DNA from: Inia geoffrensis
Lineage: Eukaryota > Chordata > Mammalia > Artiodactyla > Iniidae
Assembly (NCBI GenBank): GCA_036417435.1
Contig: CM070903.1
Span: 91,905,001-91,969,000, forward strand
Reading direction: 5' to 3'
Length of the DNA stretch: 64,000 nt
Every line of letters begins with the position of its first letter. The first letter of the stretch is position 1. Shown here piece by piece: positions 23,009 to 35,400 of the stretch. The position numbers were made by a program, and so were the translations under genes. Under the pieces are notes generated by a model. The model ran no database searches. It saw only the letters and a list, made by a program, of their open reading frames with translations, and was not told the origin of the DNA.

Positions 23009-25370
23009 GTAAAGGAACTATAGTTTTGTGTACAGATCAGTCAACCAAAGACAGTTCCTTTTTATTGGAAAAATTATTTTTTACAATGATATATTAGATA
23101 ATTAAATTTACTATTGAAGCTGTCAAAAATAATTACAACCTATCATAACAATTTATTATGGAAAGTCCTAAATTATTTTAGTCCACGAGATTGTATGGAA
23201 TTCCTTCCAACCTGCTAGAAGGTTCACCGCGGAATTCCGGTTTGCATGCTAAGTCTGTCTTCGTGAGGTATAAATCTTTCACCATTAGTTTTATGGTGTT
23301 TTAGTGGTAAGTGATGCTGTTGGTTCAAATTATGGCAGTGTCAACATGTAGAGATGCCAGTAGTTTGACACTTGCATCTAGCAAATGTTGTCATCCTAGG
23401 CAGAACCTCACTTCAGAGAAATGAGAGTGAGGTAGAAGGAAATGTGGAATAGTGAGCCAAATTGAAAATAGAAGGGGACCATGAACACAGAAGGCTTTCT
23501 TTTCAGGGATCCAAAGTATCATAGAGTGAGTCATTTGGGGCAAGGGCTTCATGAGGAAGATGCTTACTGGCACCTTAAAGCAATTGTCCAGCAATCTGGC
23601 ACAGGCTTCACTCATTACGTTTGATGAATAATAGCACACATTGTATGATATCAAGGTGCTTCACTATTTAAATATGCAATCATTATATTCACTTTTTTAC
23701 TATTTTTCCCCAGCTTATCAAGCTACTTCTATAACCATTTTTGAAAGTTATGTGTTGGGTTATGTTATACAGTATTTTCCCCTAATGTTTAGAATGAGTG
23801 CAGTATAAAATGCAGTGAGAAATAGTTAACTGGTTTTATTTAAGCATATATAATATAACCTATAAATCTATGTAAATGGTCATCACCCGTGTAAAGATGT
23901 GCCATTTCACTATTTGCTTAAAGTGGCTAAGATATGAGTACATTACCACAGGTTCTATGTAAAGGACCATACACTCTTCCCTCACAATATCTTCACATGT
24001 GGCCACATAAAATATGATTAATGTGAGGGTGTCACTGAATATCCTTATCCTAAATATTAGTAAAGCTAAACATTTATCTAAATTTAGAATTTTTAGATCT
24101 CTGTATAAATAACATTGTCCTTCTGAATTTTATCAACCATCACACTGTGTGGACCAATGACCTGCAGAGCACTTGGTAGGAGGTGGATCATGTTCTCTTC
24201 TTGTATCACAGCCTTAGGCACTCTGGGATTTCATTCTTAGAAATACCCATGATTCTATGAGAGTCATTCTTATAGCCTATCTTCTTCAGAAAATCACAGA
24301 AGCAGTTGCTTAGCCATCACGTTAGACTGAGCTGTGAATAAAATTTAATATGATTTGAGCATATTGTAATAACGTTTTTAGACATTTTTCTCTATTCTCA
24401 AAATCAGGGAAAACCTGTGCTTTCCCAGAATAGGTTTGTTTCTATCTCATGAACACTGGTTTCATTCCCATTTGCTTTTGCAACATGTAAGCAAAGACAT
24501 GAATTTGTGATCAAACTCTAGCCCTCTAGTGTTAAGCATTGTGAGAACATTTTCACACATTATTTGCCCTTGGCTTACCTATGTTCCATCCGTTACTCAG
24601 ATCCCCTATTTATTTGGTTTATCCTTTAGTATTACACTTACTTTTTATAAACAATGTCATGTCTTTTATGGAAGATAGAAAGGGAGTGAAAGAGATAGTG
24701 ATAACTGTGATTGTGGATAAACACTGAAAGCATAATTACTATTGTAATAATTGAGGTGAGTAGACAGTTCTAAGGAATTACATATATACCTTATTGATTA
24801 ATGTGACATAATTGTTCTTATTATTAAAATGTTTACCTGAAAATTCTCAAGGAAAAAAAACATGATACATGATGTATATGCATGATGTAAACAGAATATG
24901 TAACATAATATACACATACACTGCATATATACACATGTACACAATGTATAATGTTATGTGTAATATGTTATGCAATTTATAATATATATGATCATATAAC
25001 ATAATACATGATGTATAATATATTGAGTAGAATCTGTAATGTATAATACATACATAATATATTATACTTAACATACATGTATAGTATAACATATCTCTCT
25101 ACTAGAGTGTATTCTGTGGGTTGGGTTGTGTGTGTGTGTGTATGTGTATGTGTGTTTATTTATACATTTTTTTCATGGCTACTTGAAGTGTGTTTGAGAC
25201 AATGGTAGAGAAAACAGAGGACATTTAGGGATTTGGGGGTTGGGAGAATACTCTGACAGCACTGCAGTCTGGAAGAATTGACTGTTGTATGAAATGAAGC
25301 TAGAAAAAACAACACCTGAAGGCACAAATCAATCAGCTACTTTTCAGTATAACAATTTCTTCAAGGTCCA
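23009..25370. other. Unique spacer between two inverted L1s, with AT-rich tract
   Basis: No gene recognised; the longest frame (87 codons, - strand, 23391-23654) has no motif. An alternating purine/pyrimidine AT-rich tract (repeated ATGATGTATA- and CATAATA-like words) runs from about 24,860 to 25,085, followed by a (TG)n-rich stretch at 25,124-25,155. Confidence 0.6.
24860..25085. repeat. AT-rich low-complexity tract
   Basis: Irregular repeats of TACATGATGTATA, ACATAATA and ATATATGATCATAT words. It has self-complementary potential but no fixed unit. The - strand frame through it (24847-25092) is an artefact of low complexity. Confidence 0.85.
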
Positions 25371-25388
25371 ATTCTAAAGGTTTTTTAC

Positions 25389-25598
25389 TTTTTTTTTTTT
25401 TTTTTTGTGGTACACGGGCCTCTCACTGTTGTGGCCTCTCCCGTTGCGGAGCACAGGCTCCGGATGCGCAGGCTCAGCGGCCATGGCTCACGGGCCTAGC
25501 CGCTCTGTGGCATGTGGGATCTTCCCGGACCGGGGCACGAACCCATGTCCCCTGCATCGGCAGGTGGACTCTCAACCACTGTGCCACCAGGGAAGGCC
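25389..25598 (-). mobile_element. CHR-type SINE inserted in the tail of an L1
   Basis: - strand short CHR SINE, T run at 25,389-25,406 through GTGCCACCAGGGAAGGCC. ACTTTTT flanks it (25387-25393 and 25599-25605). The right flank is immediately the A-tail/3' end of the - strand L1, so the SINE landed in or beside that A-rich tail and is the younger event. Confidence 0.93.
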
Positions 25599-25799
25599 AC
25601 TTTTTAAAAAAAATTTATTTTTTTATACAGCAGGTTCTTATTAGTCATCAATTTAATACACATCAGTGTATACATGTCAATCCCAATTGCCCAATTCGTC
25701 CCACCACCACCACCACCACCCCACCACTTTCCCCCCTTGGTGTCCATACGTTTGTTCTCTACATCTGTGTCTCAATTTCTGCCCTGCAAACCAGTTCAT

Positions 25800-28700
25800 C
25801 TGTACCATTTTTCTAGGTTCCACATATATGCGTTAATATATGATATTTGTTTTTCTCTTTCTGACTTACTTCACTCTGTATGACAGCTTCCAGATCCATC
25901 CACATCTCAACAAATGACCCAATTTCGTTCCTTTTTATGGCTGAGTAATAGTCCATTGTATATATGTACCACATCTTCTTTATTCATTCATTTGTCGATG
26001 GGCATTTAGGTTGCTTCCATGACCTAGCTATTATAAATAGTGCTGCAATGAACACTAGGGTGCATGTGTCTTTTTGAATTATAGTTTTCTCTGTGTATAT
26101 GCCCGGTAGTGGGATTGCTGGATCATATGCTAATTTTATTTTTACTTTTTTAAGGAACCTCCATACTGTTCTCCATGGTGACTGTATCAAATTACATTCC
26201 AACCAACAGTGCAAGAGGGTTCCCTTTTTTCCACATCCTCTCCAGCATTTGTTGTTTGTAGATTTTCTGATGATGCCCATTCTGACTGGTGTGAGGTGAT
26301 ACCTCATTGTAGTTTTGATTTGCATTTCTCTGATAATTGGTGATTAGTAATTAGTGATGTTTTGATGTGCTTCTTGGTCATCTGTATGTCTTCTTTGGAG
26401 AAATGTCTATTTAGGTCTTCTGCCCATTTTGGATTGGGTTGTTTGTTTCTTTAATATTGAGCTACATGAGCTGTTTATATAATTTGGAGAATAATCCTTT
26501 GTCCATTGATTTGTTTGCAAATACTTTCTCCCATTCTGAGGGTTGTCTCTTCATCTTGTTTATGATTTCCTTTGCTGTGCAAAAGCTTAGAAGTTTCATT
26601 AGGTCCCATTTTTTTATTTTTGTTTTTATTTCCATTACTTTAGGAGGTGGATCAAAAAAGATCTTGTTTAGTTTATGTCAAAGAATTTTCTTCCTATGCT
26701 TTCCTCCAAGAGTTTTTTAGTGTTCGGTCTTACATTTAGTTCTCAAAACCATTTTTGAGTTTATTTTTGTGTATGGCATTAGGGAGTGTTCTAATTTCAT
26801 TCTTCTACATGAAGCAGTCCAGCTTTCCCAGCACCACTTATTGAAGAGACTGTCTTTTCTCCATTGTACATCCTTGTCTCCTTTGTCATAGATTAGTTGA
26901 CCATAGGTGCATGGGTTTATCTCTGGGCTTTCTGTCTTGTTCCATTGATCTATGTTTCTATATTTGTGTCAGTACCATATTTTCTTGATTACTGTAGCTT
27001 TATAGTATATTCTGAAGTCACGGACTCTGATTCCTCCAGGTCCGTTTTTTTCCCTCAGGACGGCCTTGGCTATTCAGGGTCTTTTGTGTCTCCTTACAAA
27101 TTTTAAGATTTTTTGTTATAGTTCTGTAAAAAATGCCATTGGTAATTTGAAAGGGACTGCATTGAATCTGTAGATTGCTTTGGGTAGTATTGTCATTTTC
27201 ACAATATTGATTCTTCCAATCCAAGAACATGGTATATCTCTCCATCTTTTGGTATCAACTTTGATTTCTTTCATTAGTGTCTTATAGTTTTCTGCATACA
27301 GGTCTTTTGTCTCCTTAGGTAGGTTTATTCCTAGGTATTTTATTCCTTTTTGTGCAATGGTAAATGGGACTGTTTCCTTAATTTCTCTTTCAGATTTTTC
27401 ATCATTAGTGTAGAGGAATGCAAGAGATTTCTGTGCATTAATTTTGTATCCTGCTACATTACCAAGTTCATTGATTAGCTCTAGTAGTTTTCTGGTGGCA
27501 TCTTTAGGATTCTCTGTGTATAGTATCATGTCATCTGCATACAATGACACTTTTACTTCTTTTCAAATTTGTATTCCTTTATTTCTTTTTCTTCTGTGAT
27601 TGCCATGGCTAGGACTTCCAAAAGTGTGTTGAATAATAGTGGTGAGAGTGGACATCCTTGTCTTGTTCCTGATCTTAGAGGAAATGCTTTCAGTTTTTCA
27701 CCATTGAGAATGATGTTTGCTGTGGGTTTGTCATATATGCCCTTTATTATGCTGAGGTAGGTTCCCTCTGTGCCCACTTTCTGGAGAGTTTTTTATGATA
27801 AATAGGTGTTGAATTTTGTCAGAAGCTTTTTCTGCATCTATTGAGATGATCATATGGTTTTTATTCTTCAATTTGTTAATATGGTATATCACTTTGATTA
27901 ATTTGCATATTTTGAAGACCGCTGCCTCATTGGGATAAATCCCACTTGATTGTAGTGTATGATTCTTTTAATGTGTTGTTGTATTCTGTTTGCTACTAAT
28001 TTGTTGAGGAGTTTTACATCTGTATTCATCAGTAATACTGGTCACTAGTGTTCTTTTTTTGTAGTAAGTATCTTTGTCTGGTCTTGGTATCAGGGTTATG
28101 TTGGCCTCATAGAATGAGTTGGAAGTGTTCCTTCCTCCACTATTTTTTGCAAGAGTTTCAAAGGATGGGTGTTAGCTCTTCTCTACATATTTGATAGAAT
28201 TCACCTGTGAAGCCATGTGGTCCTGGACTTTTGTTTGTTGGAAGATTTTTAATCACAGTTTTAATTTCATTACTTGTGATTGGTCTGTTCATATTTTCTA
28301 TTTCTTCCTTGGTTAAGTCTTGGAAGGTTATACCTTTCTAAGAATTTGTCCATTTCTTCCAGGTTGTCCATTTTATTGGCATGGAGTTGCTTGTAGCAGT
28401 CTCTTAGGATGCTTTGTATTTCTGTGGTATCTGTTGTAACTTCTCTTTTTTCATTTCTAATTTTATTGATTTGAGTCCTCTCCCTCTTTTTCTTGATGAG
28501 TCTGGCTAATGGTTTATCAATTTTGTTTATCTTCTCAAAGGAACAGCTTTTAGTTTTATTGATCTATGCTATTGTTTTCTTTGTTTCTATTTCATTTTTT
28601 TCTGCTCTGATATTTATGATTTCTTTCCTTCTGCTAATTTTGGGTTTGTTTGTTCTTCTTTCTCTATGTCCTTTAGGTGTAACGTTAGATTGTTTATTTG

Positions 28701-29631
28701 TGATTTTTCTTGTTTCTTGAGGTAGGCTTGTATAGCTCTAAACTTTTTCCTTTTAGAACTGCTTTTGCTGCATCCCATAGGTTTTGGATCGTCGTGTTTT
28801 CATTGTCATTTGTGTCTAGTATTTTTTGATTTCCTCTTTGATTTTTTCAGTGATCTCTTGGTTATTTGGTAACGTGTTGTTTAGCCTCCATGTGTCTGTG
28901 TTTTTTACATTTTTTCCCTGTAATTCATTTCTAATCTGATAGTGTTGTGATCAGAAAAGATGATTGATATGATTTCAGTTTTCTTAAATTTACTGAGGCT
29001 TGATTTGTGACCCAAGATGTGATCTATCCTGGAGAATCTTCCATACACACTTGAAAGGAAAGTGTAATGTGCTCTTTTTGGATGGAATGCCCTATAAATA
29101 CCAATTAAATCTATCTGGTCTATTGTGTCATTTAACGCTTGCATTTCCTTTATAATTTTCTGTTTGGATGATCAGTCCATTGGTGTAATTGAGATGTTAA
29201 AGTCACCCACTCTTATTGTGTTACTGTCAATTTCCTCCTTTATAGCTGGTAGCAGTGCTTGTGTATTGAGGTGCTCCTATGTTGGGTGCACATATATTTA
29301 TGATTGTCATATCTTCTTCTTGGATTGATCCCTTGATCATTATGTAGTGTCCTTCCTTGTCTCTTGTAACATTCTTTATTTTAAAGTCTATTTTATCTGA
29401 TATGAGTATTGCTACTCCAGCTTTCTTTTGATTTCCATTTGCATGGAGTATCTTTTTCCATCCCCTCACTTTCAGTCTGTATGTGTCCCTAGGTCTGAAG
29501 TAGGTCTCTTTTAGACAGCATATATACGGGTCTTGTTTTTGTATCCATTCACCAAGCCTGTGTCTTTTGGTTGGAGCATTTAATCAATTCACGTTTAAGG
29601 TAATTATCAACATGTATGTTTCTATGACCAT
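25800..29631 (-). pseudogene. L1 ORF2 pseudogene (- strand)
   Basis: Endonuclease pieces: 29469-29227 (GYW-region, KKAGVAILISDKIDFK) and 29144-28905 (RIDHILGHKSSL and the catalytic SDHNTIRLEM). RT pieces: 27777-27553 ([18 protein letters not shown]) and 27550-27116, whose active site reads [10 protein letters not shown] (YADD at about 27,532-27,543, where most L1s have FADD). C-terminal piece 26325-25984 has [18 protein letters not shown], intact in spacing. Stops or frameshifts separate every piece. About 1,270 codons when complete; inactive. Confidence 0.92.
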
Positions 29632-29689
29632 TTTCTTAATTGTTTTGGGTCTGTTTTTGTAGGTCCTTTTCTTCTCTTGTGTTTCCCAC

Positions 29690-30563
29690 TTAGAGAAGTT
29701 CCTTTAGCATTTGTTGTAGAGCTGGTTTGGTGGTGCTAAGTTCTCTTAGCTTTTGCTTGTCTGTAAAGATTTTGATTTCTCCATTGAATCTGAATGAGAT
29801 CCTTGCTGGGTAGAGTAATCTTGGTTGTAGGTTCTTCGTTTTCATCACTTTAAGTATATCGTTCCACTCCCTTCTGGCTTATAGAATTTCTCCTGAGAAA
29901 TCATCTGTTAACTTTATGGGAGTTCCCTTGTATTTTATTTGTCGTTTTTCTCTTGCTGCTTTCAATAATTTTTCTTTTCTTTAATTTTTGCCAATTTGAT
30001 TACTGTGTTTATCCTTGGTTTTATCTTGTATGGGACTCTCTGCACTTCCTGGGCTTGGGTGGCTATTTCCCTTCTCATTTTAGGGAAGTTTTTGACTATT
30101 ACCTCTTCAAATATTTACCCTGGTCCTTTCTCTCTCTTCTCCTTCCAGAACCCCTACAATGCGAATGTTTTTGTGTTTAATGTTGTCCCAGAAGTCTCTT
30201 AGGCTCTCTCCATTTCTTTTTGATTCTTTCTTTTCTTTATTCTATTCCACAGCAGTGAATTCCACCATTCTGTCTTCCAGGTCACTTATCAATTCTTCTG
30301 CCTCAGTTATTCTGCTATTGATTCCTTGTAGTGTAGTTTTCATTTCAGTTATTGTATTGCTCATTTCTCTTTGTTTGTTCTTTAATTCTTGTAGGTCTTT
30401 GTTAAACATTTCTTGCATCTTCTCAATCTTTGCCTGCACTCTTTTTTCGAGATCCTGGATCATCTTTTTTTTCTGGAAGGTTGCCTATCTGTTCTTCATG
30501 TAGTTGATTTTCTGGGGTTTTATCTTGTTCCTTCATCTGGTACATAGCCCTCTGCCGTTTCAT
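29690..30563 (-). pseudogene. L1 ORF1 pseudogene (- strand)
   Basis: The start ATG (complement of 30561-30563) is followed by a KRQRAMYQMKEQDKTPENQ-like N-terminus. The coiled coil is open at 30463-30242 (EKRVQAKIEKMQEMFNKDLQ, then ITEAEELISDLEDRMVEF). The C-terminal half is present but out of frame (NVGVLEG/IIRNFS-type segments and the ARISFRFNGEIK-like stretch near 29,770). The length from start to stop is 874 bp, not a multiple of three, so at least one net frameshift is present. Confidence 0.88.
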
Positions 30564-30689
30564 CTTGTCTATCTTTCTGTGAATGTGGTTTTTGTTCCAC
30601 AGGCTGCAGGATTGTAGTTCTTCTTGGTTCTGCAGTCTTCCCTCTGGTGGATGTGGCTATCTCCTAAACGTTCTTCTAATCTTGATTAT

Positions 30690-31480
30690 TATTTCTTCTT
30701 TGACCCAAAAATTTTCTAAGGGTATTTTTCCCCTAAGTGAATGCTTTTTCTTTTCTTTTTGTTATTCACTTTAACCTAATTGCACTCTAATCGAAAGATA
30801 TTTGTATATAACAAATCTTTTAAAAAGTTAATGAGACTTTTAATAACCATATACATAATATCATATATATAATACATACAGTTATATATTATATGTGTAT
30901 ATCAGCCTATATATCACATATTGTATGTATGTTTGTAAACGTACATGTATAATATATATGTGTATGTATATACATAAGTATAATCAGAGAGATATAGATA
31001 TAAATATCTCCATTAAATCAAATGTGTTAACATGCTGGTAAATTTGTCAGTTTTTTGCCTTATTTTCTTGTTAAATTTTCCTTAGGCTACAGAAAGTTTA
31101 TTTCCATTTATATCTCATAGTGACCTGAAGCTTTTATCATTATGTATTTATACTGTTTATTCCGTATAAGTTTTAACCATAAAATCCATTTTGCCTGATA
31201 TTAACATGGCTACACCAGTCTTCATTTGGTTAGTTCTATTTTATGTATTTTCCATTCATGTCTGTCTCTTATATATTTTTCCCCTGTGAGTTAGGTATCA
31301 CTCTTGTAAACAGGATATAGCACTCTTTTAAATCCTTTTTGACAATTTTCATCTCTAATGGTTGTTTTTATCTCTTTCTATTTATTGTGATTTCTAGTAT
31401 ATATGGATTTATTCCTATCATCAATTTGGGAATTTCTATTTGTTTAGCATTTTTGTGGGTGTTTTTCTAGTTGCTTTCCT
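30690..31480 (-). repeat. Older L1 endonuclease-region fragment split by AT-rich DNA
   Basis: The - strand resembles an older L1: TTCTTCTTTGACCCAAAAAT near 30,695, AGTTAATGAGACTTTTAATA near 30,825, and 31,185-31,320 corresponding to the ORF2 part that encodes the AGVAILISD region (ATCCATTTTGCCTGATATTA). An AT-rich, roughly TATA/CATA-repeat tract (about 30,840-31,010) interrupts it. Much more diverged than the neighbouring L1s. Confidence 0.65.
30838..31005. repeat. AT-rich low-complexity tract
   Basis: Runs of ATATAT, TATGTGTATAT and ATACATA words without a fixed unit, expanded inside the older L1 fragment. Confidence 0.85.
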
Positions 31481-31483
31481 TTT

Positions 31484-31532
31484 TTTTTAATAAATTTTTT
31501 GGAGTATAGTTGATTTACAATTGTGGTCATTA
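31484..31532 (-). mobile_element. Very short L1 3'-end insertion or remnant
   Basis: T run, then TAATAAATTTTTTGGAGTATAG and TTGATTTACAATTGTGG, match the first ~45 bp of the L1 3' end as seen at 40,490 and 32,190. Unique DNA then resumes. This is a severely 5'-truncated copy or a deletion remnant. Confidence 0.6.
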
Positions 31533-32180
31533 CTTTTAGCTCAAATTGCACGCTGAAAAGAAGTTTGAATCAACCCTGATGAAAACTCAGATCTTTTTTG
31601 TACCCTTAATACAAAAGATGATTAATGTCAAAAAATGCTCTACACAGATAATCCTAGAATTCTCAAAGCGATTAGTTGATACTAATACTGATTTTTTTCC
31701 CAGTAGTAGCACAGTGCTAATAATCATTACCATGATTAAGTTAATTTTTAGGTGATACTATGCGAATGATCCATCACTTGATTCTTAAAGCAAATGAGGT
31801 TTAAAACTTACCTTCTTGTTTGGCAAATTAACAGACAAATTTTCTACTGAAACAGTTCACTTATAACAAGGAAAGAGTGAGTCTTTCTAATTCTGAATTT
31901 CTGTTTCCTAAATGAGAAACTGAGAAATAAAAAATACATAACTTATCTACCTCCAGCTGGTATATAGTACAACATCTTATAAGATATTCTCTAATGTATG
32001 ACTCATTTTTGCTTGCTCTTTCCTCAGTTTTCACCATTTTCATGAAAACTATGCCATTAATTAATAGTTTTCATTATTTGGAAGGTACAGATTCTTTGAA
32101 AATCAATTCATTGGACTCTGTTCATAAACTAATTTGCATTTATTGCCCTTATCAGGAGATCCTTCAGTTTATTTGGATTT
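31533..32180. other. Unique non-coding DNA
   Basis: No gene or repeat recognised. Frames at 31546-31755 and 31861-32043 have no motif. Confidence 0.5.
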
Positions 32181-32435
32181 AAAAAATATTTTATTTTATA
32201 TTTGAGTATAGTTGATTAACAATGTTGTGTTAGTTTCAGGTGTACAACAAAGTCATTCAGTTATACATATATGTATATCTATTCTTTTTCAAATTCTTTT
32301 CCAACATAGGTTATTAAAGAGTATTGAGCAAAGTTCCCTGTGCTATACAGTAGTTCCTTGTGGGTTATCTGTTTTATATATGGCAGTGGGTACATGTCAT
32401 TTCCAAACTCCCAATCTATCCCTTGCTCCCACCCT

Positions 32436-35400
32436 TCACCCCTGGTAACCATAAATTTGTCCTCTAAGTCTGTGAGTTTGTTTCTGTCTTGTAAATAAGT
32501 TCATTTGTATCATTTTTTTGTAGATTCTGCATATAAGCATTATCTTGTGGTATTTGTCTTTCTCTATCTGACTTACTTCACTTAGTATGATAATCTCCCG
32601 ATCCATCCATGTTGCTGCAAATGGTATTATTTCATTCTTTGTAATGGCTGAGTAATATTCCATTGTATATATGCCACATCTTTATTCATTCATCTGTTGT
32701 TGAACGTTTAATTGCTTCCATGTCTTAACTATTATAAACAGTGCTGCAATGAAAGAACAGTGGGGTACATGTGTCATTTTGAACCATGTTTTTCTCCAGA
32801 TATATGCCTAAGAGTGGGATTGCTGGATCATATGGCAGCATTAGTTTTAGTTTTTTAAGCAACCTACATACTGTTCTCCATAGTGGCTATAACAATTTAC
32901 ATTCCCACCAACAGCGTCGGAAGGTTCCCTTTTCTCCACACCCTCTACAGCATTTATTGTCTGCAGACTTTTTGATGATGGCCATTCTGACTTGTGTGAG
33001 ATGATTTCTCATTGCAGTTTTGGTTTGAATTTCTCTAATAATTAGTGATGTTGATCATCTTTTCATCTGCCTCTTGGCCATCTGTATGTCTTCTTTGGAG
33101 AAACGTCTCTTTAGTTCTGCCCATTTTCTGGTTGTGTTGTGTTTTTTTTTGATGTTGAGCCACATGAGTTGTTTGTAAATTTTGGAGATTAATCCCTTAT
33201 TGGTCGCATCATTTGCAAATATATTCTCCCATTCTGTGGGTTGTCTTTTTCATTTTGTTGATGGTTTCCTTCTCCTTGAGAAAGGTTTTGAGTTTAATTA
33301 GGTCCCATATTTTTACTTTTGTTTTTATTTCCATTACTGTAGGAGACAGGTCAAAAAAGATCTTGCTGTGATTTATGTCAAACAGTATTCTGCCTATGTT
33401 TTCCTCTAAGAGTTTTATAGTATCCCATCTTACATTTAGGTCTTTAATCTTCAGTTTTTTGATGTGGTGTATCACACTGATTGATTTGTGGATATTGAAA
33501 AATCCTTGCAACCCTGGGATTAATACCACTTGATCATGGTGTATGATCCTTTTAATTTATTGTTGGATTCAGTTTGCTAGTATTTTGTTGAGGTTTTTTT
33601 GTATCTATGTTCATCAGTGATATTGTCCTGTAATTTTCTTTTTTTGTGGTATCTTTGTCTGGTTTTGGTATCAGGGTGATGGTGGCCTCATAGAATAAGT
33701 TTGGGAGTGTTCCTTTCTTTGCAATTATTTGGAAGAGTTTGAGAAGGATAGGTGTTAACTCTTCTCTAAATATTTGATAGAATTCACCTATGAAGCCATC
33801 TGGTCCTGGGCTTTTGTGTGTTGGGAGTTTTTAAATCACAGTTTCAGCTTCAGTACTTTGATTGTTCTGTTCATATTTTCTGTTTTTTCCTGGTTCAGTC
33901 TTGGGAGATTGCATCTTTTTAAGAATTTGTCTATTTCTTCTAGGTTGTCCATTTTATTGGCATGTAGTTACTTATAGTAGTCTCTCATGAGCCTTTGTAT
34001 TTCTGTGCAGTTTGTTGTAACTTCTCCTTTTTCATTTCTAATTTTTTTGATTTGAGCCTTCTCCCTCTTTTTCTTGATGAGTCTGGTTAAAGCTTTATAA
34101 ATTTTGTTTATCTTTTCAAAGAATCAGCTTTTAGTTTAATTGATCTGTTCTATTATTTTCTTTGTCTCTATTACATTTATTTCTGCTGTGATCTTTATGA
34201 TTTCTTTCCCTCTACTAACTTTGGGTTTTGTTTGTTCTCTCTCTAGTTGCTTTAGGTATAAGGTTAGATTTTTTATTTGAGATTTTTCTTATTTCCTGAG
34301 GTAAGATTGTATTGCTACAAACTTCCCTCTTAGAACTGCTTTTGCTGTGTCCCTTAGGTTTTGGATCATCGTGCTTTAGTTGTCATTTGTCTCTAGGTAT
34401 TTTTTAATTTTCTCTTTGATTACTTCAGTAATCCATTACTTATTTAGTAGCATATTGTTTAACATCCTTGTGCTTGTGTTTCTTTAAAGGTTTTTTCTTG
34501 TAGTTGATTTCTAATCTCATTGCATTGTTATTGCAAAAGATGTTTGATTTGATTTTAATTTTCTTAAGTTTACCAAGGCTCGCTTTGTGGCCCGGCATGT
34601 GTTCAGTCCTGGAGAATGTTCCATGTGCACTTGAGAAGAATGTTTATTCTGCTACTTTTGGATGAAATGCTCTATAAATATCAATTAAGTTCATATGGTC
34701 TAATGTGTCATTTAAGGCCTGTGTTTCCTTATTGATTTTCTGTCTGGATGATCTGTCTATTGATGTAAGTGGGATGTTAAAGTCCCCCACTATTATTGTT
34801 TTACTGTCAATTTTTCCTTTTATGGCTGTTAGTATTTGCCTTATATATTGAGGTGCTCCAATGTCAGGTGCATATATATTTACAATCGTTATATCTTCTT
34901 CTTGGATTGATCTCTTGATCATTATGTAGTGTCCTTCTTTGTTTTTCTTCTAGCAGCCTTTATTTTAAAGTCTATTTTGTCTGATATGAGTATTGCTACT
35001 ACAGCTTTCTTTTGATCTTCATTTGCATGGAATACCTTTTTCCATCCCTTCACTTCCAGTCTATATGTGTCCCTAGATCTGAAGTGTATCTCTTTCTTTT
35101 TTTTTTTTTTTTTTTGCGGTACGTGGGCCTCTCACTCTCGTGGCCTCTCCCGTTGCGGAGCACAGGCTCCGGACGCGCAGGCCCAGTGGCCATGGCTCAT
35201 GGGCCCAGCTGCTCCACAGCATGTGGGATCCTCCCGGACCGGGGCACAAACCCGTGTCCCCTGCATCGTCAGGCGAACTCTCAACCATTACGCCACCAGG
35301 GAAACCATGAAGTGTATCTCTTGATCTGAAACATATATATGGGTCTTGTTTTTGTATCCATTCAGCCACTCTGTGTCTTTTGGTTAGAGCATTTAATCAA

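Larger units (their letters stand above)
25600..30690 (-). mobile_element. Nearly complete, inactivated L1 (- strand)
   Basis: Reading leftward from about 30,690: a short 5' leader (AATCCTGCAGCCTGTGGAAC), ORF1 relic (start codon at 30561-30563, stop at 29690-29692), spacer, ORF2 relic (start codon at 29629-29631), then a C-rich (G-rich in sense) 3'UTR and the end TGCTGTATAAAAAAATAAAT at 25,600-25,640. As in the + strand L1, the GC-rich 5'UTR is missing. A loosely matching pair TTCTAAAGGTTTTTT (25372) / TTCTAAGGGTATTTTT (30714) is the only target-site candidate and I do not rely on it. It is inverted with respect to the L1 at 18-23 kb. Confidence 0.93.

Noticed and set aside
24847..25092. 81-codon Tyr/Ile-rich - strand frame
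   Set aside because: Translation of AT-rich low-complexity DNA.
30714..30729. Possible target-site duplication of the - strand L1 (with 25,372-25,386)
   Set aside because: The match is loose and T-rich, and its position conflicts with an older L1 fragment that appears to begin to its left near 30,690.
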